DNA of 64,000 nucleotides, taken from contig CAKRYD010000011.1 in assembly GCA_934426255.1 (NCBI GenBank), forward strand, positions 15,903 through 79,902. Reading direction: 5' to 3'. Both the position numbers and the translations under genes were made by a program. This DNA is from an uncultured Bacteroidaceae bacterium (GTDB lineage: Bacteria; Bacteroidota; Bacteroidia; Bacteroidales; Bacteroidaceae). How positions within the stretch are numbered: position 1 is the first letter of the stretch; the number at the start of each line of letters is the position of its first letter. Positions 59,668 through 64,000 of this stretch are shown one piece after another. The notes beneath the pieces are model-generated. The model made no database searches. It was not told the DNA's origin and worked only from the letters and a program-made list of their open reading frames with translations.

Positions 59668-62600
59668 ATGAGCATCATACATAAAACAATATGGCTGTTA
59701 AGCCTGCTGCCTGTACTGCTTTTGAGCGGCTGCACGGACAACGACGGTATTGAAAACAGCACCATAGGCCAAGAAACCGTAGTGGATTTCAAATTCGGCG
59801 ATTGCAGTTTCAAGCGCGTTGACATAAAAACACGTGCCACATTGGGCATTCTTCCGGAATCGCGCGTCAACAACCTGTTTGTGTTTATTTTCGCCAACGG
59901 CAAGCGCATCTATTCGCACCACTTCGACAGCGATGACAAACTGCAAAGCCTGAATGAGCTGAAAAAACAGTCGGAAGATGCCTGGTATGTGGAAAACATG
60001 CAGAAGGAAGACGGCGACGAGACCCAGGGAACGGTGCGCATCAAATGCCCCACCGTGACCGAAGCCACCATGTACCTCGTGGCCAACATTGATGCCGACA
60101 TGGTGAACATTTCGCCGGAAAGGCTCAACGCCATTACGACCGAAGACGAGCTGAACAGCATGGAAGCACAGCTGAATCAGGAGGTGACATCGCGAAACGG
60201 CTATTTTCCCATGACTGCGAAGGTGGAACATATCACAATTGCGGAAAACAGCATCACCTCGACCGGTGAAGATGCGCTGCCGGCATTGCTCAAACGGCTG
60301 GATGCCAAAGTGAAAGTAAACATCAAGGTAAACAAAAACAGTTCTACTACCACAACGGAAGGAAACACTACCACCCGGCAGACCATCAAGGATTTCCGGC
60401 CCGAAAGCTGGCGCGTGGTCAACATACCGAAAGCGGCCTATGCTTTCGAACAGACCGAGAATGCCGACACGGAATATTTTAACAGCAACGAAATGCCTTT
60501 TGAGACGGAAGAAAAGGATGCCAACTCGGAAACGCTTCACGGCTTTTCATTTTATATGCTCGAAAACAAGCAAAAGGCAAAGGCAAAAGCCAAGCCGCTG
60601 AACTTTCACGAACGCGACCAACGCAAAAAGAATGTCGACGGCAGCTATGACACATCGGGAGATTTGTGGACAAAAGCCCCTGAAAACGGCACTTATCTGG
60701 AAATAAAAGGCGAGGTGGTCATGGAGGTCGACGTGTCGAGCGAAGCCAAAGAGCAACAGTTGTCGGCCGATGTCGTCTACTACATCCATTTGGGCGACTT
60801 CGCAGGAAACAAATGGGAAAACTACGATGTGGAGCGAAACACCTTTTATACCTACAATATTACGGTGAACGGTGTAAACAGCATACAGGTGGAAGTGGAG
60901 ACATCGCAACCGGGAAACACATTCAAAGAACCCGAATCGGGAGCAACGGGCCACGTATATATCGCCAAAGAGAGCATCCACACGTTTGATGCACACTACG
61001 GGCAACGCGTTTTCTGCTTTGATGCCGAAGATATCAATCCGGAAACGGTTACATGGTATGTCAAAACCCCGTTCGGACGCGAAGGAACACCGATTAAAAA
61101 CGGAGATACGGAAATGCCGTCGGGTCTGGACTATAAATGGGCGCATTTCATGATTAACAAAGTATCGACAACTCGCGACGACGAAGCACAAGACACGCCC
61201 TACAGCCAACTGAACCGGAAATATCCCGGAGACAATAGTGACGAGCTGATGGATGTGGTGCAATTTACCAAATATATCAAGCAGCAGAAACGAAAATTCG
61301 ACAAAGGGCAGTCCAACGACTTCCATAAGGAAACGGACGCAGACTGGAAACAGAAGTTTTCCGACGACCCAAGCAAATATATCCGCAGCCGCATCTATGT
61401 GACGGTTTTCATCGACGAGTTTTACTATGACAGCGATCCCATCACACAGGAAAGTAGTGATGACCTGTGGAAGAAATTCGTTAACCAGCCCAACCGCGTG
61501 ATGCACATCCTCAGCGACAGCAAGACCAGCCTCGACAAAGCCAGCACGGCCACGGGAAGTGTCATTACCCTGCGACAAAACTCCATACAAACGCCTTACG
61601 CCCTCAACAAGGACGAACTGAAAACGGCGTGGGGCTGCGAAACCATCGATGAGTCGTCGGAAGAAGCCGCCGGCATCAACTGGTTTTTCTCCACTAAGGA
61701 AAACAGCACTACAACATCTTATATAGAGAATCTGACTAATTCGGACACCGACAACGGCCTCTACAACACGGCTCTTTTATGGGGCATGAATAATAATAAT
61801 AGCAGCATCAAGTGGGACGATTATCTCGATTACGAACGCAAGAACGACTATAACACCCTGTTCATGAAAGACGACAAGGCCGTGCTTCGCTATGCTGCCA
61901 TGATGCGCAACCGCGACAACAACGGCAACGGCATCATAGACCCCGAAGAGGTGCGCTGGTATGTGGCCAGCCTCGGCCAGTTGGACGGACTCTACATCGG
62001 CGAGCAAGGACTTTCGGGCGACGCCAAGCTGTATAAAAAGAGTTTTGCCACTGCCGCGAATGAAACTTTTGATGCAAGCAGCCCTTATAGCGGTTTCAAG
62101 AAATGGAGGTCGCACGTTGTCAGCAGCAGTGTCAGTGGCGGCAAAGTAAAGGTGTTGTGGGCCGAAGAAGGCATTTCTGTCAGCAATTACAAGCAGCCTC
62201 TCGAAGGAAATGGATGGAAAGACGTGGACGGAGCCTACCAATGCGGAGCTTATTCCATCCGCTGCGTCAGAAACCTCGGAATGCACGATGCTACGGCAAG
62301 CACCATCAAAGACAAGGACAGCAACAAACCAACGCCTTTGATAAACGTCATCAAGCCAGATGGAACCATCACCTCATCTTCGGTCTATCGGTTTGACATG
62401 ACCAATGTCAATGAAAAGTCTATCCGCTATTATACGACAAGGGAATTGGAGCCTGCCAACGAGAACTCGGAAATAGCGAAGGTCTATAAAGGTTTTGAGA
62501 CGGGCGATTTAAAAAACATCAACAAAGGCTACACCTCACTAAAAAGCACGCTTGAATCGGGAACTTCGCCTTGTGACGACGGCTACAGGGTGCCCAACAT

Positions 62601-62817
62601 CAGGGAAGGAGCCCTCATGTCGCTTTATTGCAGCGACAACAGCTGGTGGTCAGGCGGAACTATGGTGAGTTCCTACTTCTCGTTGGGAAAATTAGGTACA
62701 AATGTCTACCAGCATACGGATGCCGACAAGGGATTTTCATGGATTTGCCGGAATGCACACGTAAGTGTCGGAGAAGTCACAACCTATATCCGTCAGGTGC
62801 GCGACTACAATCCGTAG
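59668..62817 (+). CDS. DUF4906-type large fimbrial lipoprotein (tip candidate)
   Basis: A 1049-residue lipoprotein (LLLSGC, Cys 22), the last gene of the operon. KRVDIKTRATLGILPES gives Arg 56 as a possible processing site, followed by VNNLFVFIFANGKRIYSHHF, an N-terminal fimbrillin-like domain. Low-complexity loops occur (KNSSTTTTEGNTTT, KQKAKAKAKPL). The C-terminal 200 residues (CDDGYRVPNIREGALMSLY, FSWICRNAHVSVGEV) resemble a FISUMP/sulfatase-modifying-like module often seen at such C-termini. Large DUF4906 proteins close many fimbrial operons and are thought to be tip adhesins; this is inference here. Confidence 0.8.
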   Translation: MSIIHKTIWLLSLLPVLLLSGCTDNDGIENSTIGQETVVDFKFGDCSFKRVDIKTRATLGILPESRVNNLFVFIFANGKRIYSHHFDSDDKLQSLNELKKQSEDAWYVENMQKEDGDETQGTVRIKCPTVTEATMYLVANIDADMVNISPERLNAITTEDELNSMEAQLNQEVTSRNGYFPMTAKVEHITIAENSITSTGEDALPALLKRLDAKVKVNIKVNKNSSTTTTEGNTTTRQTIKDFRPESWRVVNIPKAAYAFEQTENADTEYFNSNEMPFETEEKDANSETLHGFSFYMLENKQKAKAKAKPLNFHERDQRKKNVDGSYDTSGDLWTKAPENGTYLEIKGEVVMEVDVSSEAKEQQLSADVVYYIHLGDFAGNKWENYDVERNTFYTYNITVNGVNSIQVEVETSQPGNTFKEPESGATGHVYIAKESIHTFDAHYGQRVFCFDAEDINPETVTWYVKTPFGREGTPIKNGDTEMPSGLDYKWAHFMINKVSTTRDDEAQDTPYSQLNRKYPGDNSDELMDVVQFTKYIKQQKRKFDKGQSNDFHKETDADWKQKFSDDPSKYIRSRIYVTVFIDEFYYDSDPITQESSDDLWKKFVNQPNRVMHILSDSKTSLDKASTATGSVITLRQNSIQTPYALNKDELKTAWGCETIDESSEEAAGINWFFSTKENSTTTSYIENLTNSDTDNGLYNTALLWGMNNNNSSIKWDDYLDYERKNDYNTLFMKDDKAVLRYAAMMRNRDNNGNGIIDPEEVRWYVASLGQLDGLYIGEQGLSGDAKLYKKSFATAANETFDASSPYSGFKKWRSHVVSSSVSGGKVKVLWAEEGISVSNYKQPLEGNGWKDVDGAYQCGAYSIRCVRNLGMHDATASTIKDKDSNKPTPLINVIKPDGTITSSSVYRFDMTNVNEKSIRYYTTRELEPANENSEIAKVYKGFETGDLKNINKGYTSLKSTLESGTSPCDDGYRVPNIREGALMSLYCSDNSWWSGGTMVSSYFSLGKLGTNVYQHTDADKGFSWICRNAHVSVGEVTTYIRQVRDYNP

Positions 62818-62878
62818 CCTCACCTTTATTTGACCACCTTGTCGGATGAATAGTATGCGAATTTGCACAAATAAAGCA

Positions 62879-63919
62879 TTATACGCCACATTCCCCCATC
62901 AACCATTTTAGGGCATTCATCCTTTTGATGCCGTTATAGTCTGCCTCAGGGTCTTCGTCCAAGGTAAGTATGCATTTGGGGTATTGGTCGTCAATTTCTT
63001 GCAGTGGCTTCAGTTCCCGTTTAAGTGTGGTTTCATCCCTCACCGTGGCAGCCACTTGATAATATACTATGTCATTTTCGTCCATTGCAACAAAGTCTAC
63101 TTCCAAATCATTGATTTTCCCGACATAGACTTTCTTTTGGCGGTGCAGCAGTTCAAGATAGACTACATTTTCCAACAAACGCCCCGCATCAAACGAGCGT
63201 GAGCCAAGAAGCATTCTCCGCAGCCCCACATCCACCAAATAGTACTTGCTCAAAGTTTTGAGAAGCTGTCTGCCTTTTACGTTATACCTTTTAGCTTCAT
63301 ACACGAAGAATGTCTCACACAGTGAAGTCAGGTATTTTTCCACCGTCTTTTGGTCAATTTTTCTTCCGTCTGCGGTCATTATGTCGGCTATACGTCTGGT
63401 TGACATAATGTTTCCGATGTTATCGGCAGTGAAGCGTATCACACTTTCAAGCATCATCACGTCTTGTATTTTCTTCCTGCTCATAATGTCTTTCACAACG
63501 ATGGTGTTATATACCCCATTCAAATAGTCGGCAATGTCACCGGCACGTTCAAGAGTCAGTGTGTATGGAAAACTACTTTGTGTGATATAGTCTGTATAGG
63601 CTTTTGCAAGATTGTCTTGTTTGCCGCTGCCTGTTACATATTCCTTAAACGAAAGGGGGAGCATGTCAATTTCCACATATCTTCCAGAAAGCAGTGTGGC
63701 TATCTCACTTGAAAGCATATAGGCGTTGGAACCTGTGATATACAAATCGACGTATGGTTTCAGGTTGAGGCTGTTGATGATGTCGGGAAAGTCTTTTACG
63801 TGTTGTATCTCATCAAAAAAAATGTACGTTGGCTTGTCGGGCAGAATAAGGGGTTTGATATATCTGTACAAGGCTATGGGGTCGCGCAGTTCCCTGTTGT
63901 CGTAGTCCTCAAAGTTCAA
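62879..63919 (-). CDS. AAA/DUF4143 ATPase, P-loop part not visible
   Basis: About 346 residues are visible, from a TTG at 63919 to the stop at 62879; the frame stays open to the window edge. It contains VYLNFEDYDNRELRD, the Walker B-like TYIFFDEIQHV, sensor TGSNAYMLSSEIATLLSGR, and a C-terminal DUF4143 nuclease-like domain (EVDFVAMDENDIVYYQVAAT). The Walker A GxxGxGKS/T expected some 25 residues before NFEDY is absent from the 28 codons that can be read. Either the N-terminus lies beyond the edge or an insertion has cut it off. The region is AT-rich and unlike the preceding operon. Such ATPases are frequent in accessory DNA; the role is unknown. Confidence 0.8.
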   Translation of the reverse strand: MNFEDYDNRELRDPIALYRYIKPLILPDKPTYIFFDEIQHVKDFPDIINSLNLKPYVDLYITGSNAYMLSSEIATLLSGRYVEIDMLPLSFKEYVTGSGKQDNLAKAYTDYITQSSFPYTLTLERAGDIADYLNGVYNTIVVKDIMSRKKIQDVMMLESVIRFTADNIGNIMSTRRIADIMTADGRKIDQKTVEKYLTSLCETFFVYEAKRYNVKGRQLLKTLSKYYLVDVGLRRMLLGSRSFDAGRLLENVVYLELLHRQKKVYVGKINDLEVDFVAMDENDIVYYQVAATVRDETTLKRELKPLQEIDDQYPKCILTLDEDPEADYNGIKRMNALKWLMGECGV

Positions 63920-64000
63920 GTAAACCTCAGTTCGGGATAAGAAAGCTGCAAAATTATGAAGGAAAAAGTTGGTAGTCCAATAAATATTTTGTATCTTTAT
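63920..64000. other. Possible end of another insertion sequence at the window edge
   Basis: AACCTCAGTTCGGGATAAG from 63923 resembles the terminal repeat of the element at 52899 in its core (AACnTnAGTTCG). TTGTATCTTTAT at 63989-64000 is identical to 52957-52968, inside that element. On the minus strand there is also TAATTTTG at 63956-63949, a possible promoter firing into the ATPase. The evidence is short and partial. Confidence 0.35.

Noticed and set aside
1..64000. tRNA, rRNA, tmRNA or CRISPR array
   Set aside because: I read all gaps between genes; none shows a cloverleaf with a CCA-type end, a conserved rRNA segment, or regularly spaced repeats.
62879..64000. Toxin-antitoxin or anti-phage defence island at the right edge
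   Set aside because: Only one truncated DUF4143 ATPase is visible; no partner gene or defence domain supports this.

Overview
The window looks like chromosomal DNA of a gut- or mouth-type Bacteroidales bacterium (Bacteroides/Prevotella relatives; genus not resolved). The evidence is a long PPi-dependent phosphofructokinase, a type III glutamine synthetase, LL-diaminopimelate aminotransferase, a Zn-less DksA-like protein, many lipoproteins of Bacteroidales-type DUF families, a Bacteroidia (type V) fimbrial operon, and repeated TAnnTTTG -7 promoter elements, several with a TTG/TTTG about 20 bp upstream. No rRNA, tRNA, CRISPR array or SusCD pair was seen.

Layout. 1-7.1 kb (minus): the 5' part of a GH2 beta-galactosidase, rarA, an exported TIM-barrel-like protein, a GH25 lysozyme and pfp. 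7.3-9.3 kb (plus): dnaG. 9.4-21.8 kb (minus): a long housekeeping block with folE, a SPOR protein, tpiA, a DoxX-like membrane protein, DUF1599, DUF4296, lspA, a DksA-like protein, ileS, an MFS transporter, panB and a HAD phosphatase. 22.2-29.0 kb (plus): an apparent metal/heme module of an acidic-loop outer-membrane protein, an imelysin lipoprotein, a di-heme cytochrome lipoprotein and a fused CcsBA cytochrome c assembly protein. A perfect inverted repeat lies just before the last gene. 29.1-30.4 kb (plus): rsmG and an MBL-fold hydrolase.

30.4-46 kb is mostly minus. It holds rlmI/exonuclease/DUF5063, then mltG (plus), malQ, a second GH25, a GH110-like beta-helix enzyme, a membrane-domain/cytidylate-kinase fusion, DUF5723, a large lipoprotein, a C4 zinc-ribbon coiled-coil protein and Nif3. 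46.2-52.8 kb (plus): agmatine deiminase and N-carbamoylputrescine amidase (agmatine to putrescine), dapF-dapL (lysine/peptidoglycan precursor) and glnA, closed by a strong terminator.

52.9-62.8 kb is the accessory part. A 0.4-kb deletion derivative of an IS982-like element lies just upstream of a six-gene fimbrial operon: an OmpA-like/DUF3575 protein, a DUF5119 lipoprotein, two fimbrillins, a fimbrial lipoprotein and a DUF4906 tip-type protein. Its presumed promoter carries a G7 tract, and a perfect 14-bp hairpin separates the two fimbrillins. The window ends in an AAA/DUF4143 ATPase whose P-loop is not visible and which may have been interrupted by another IS end.
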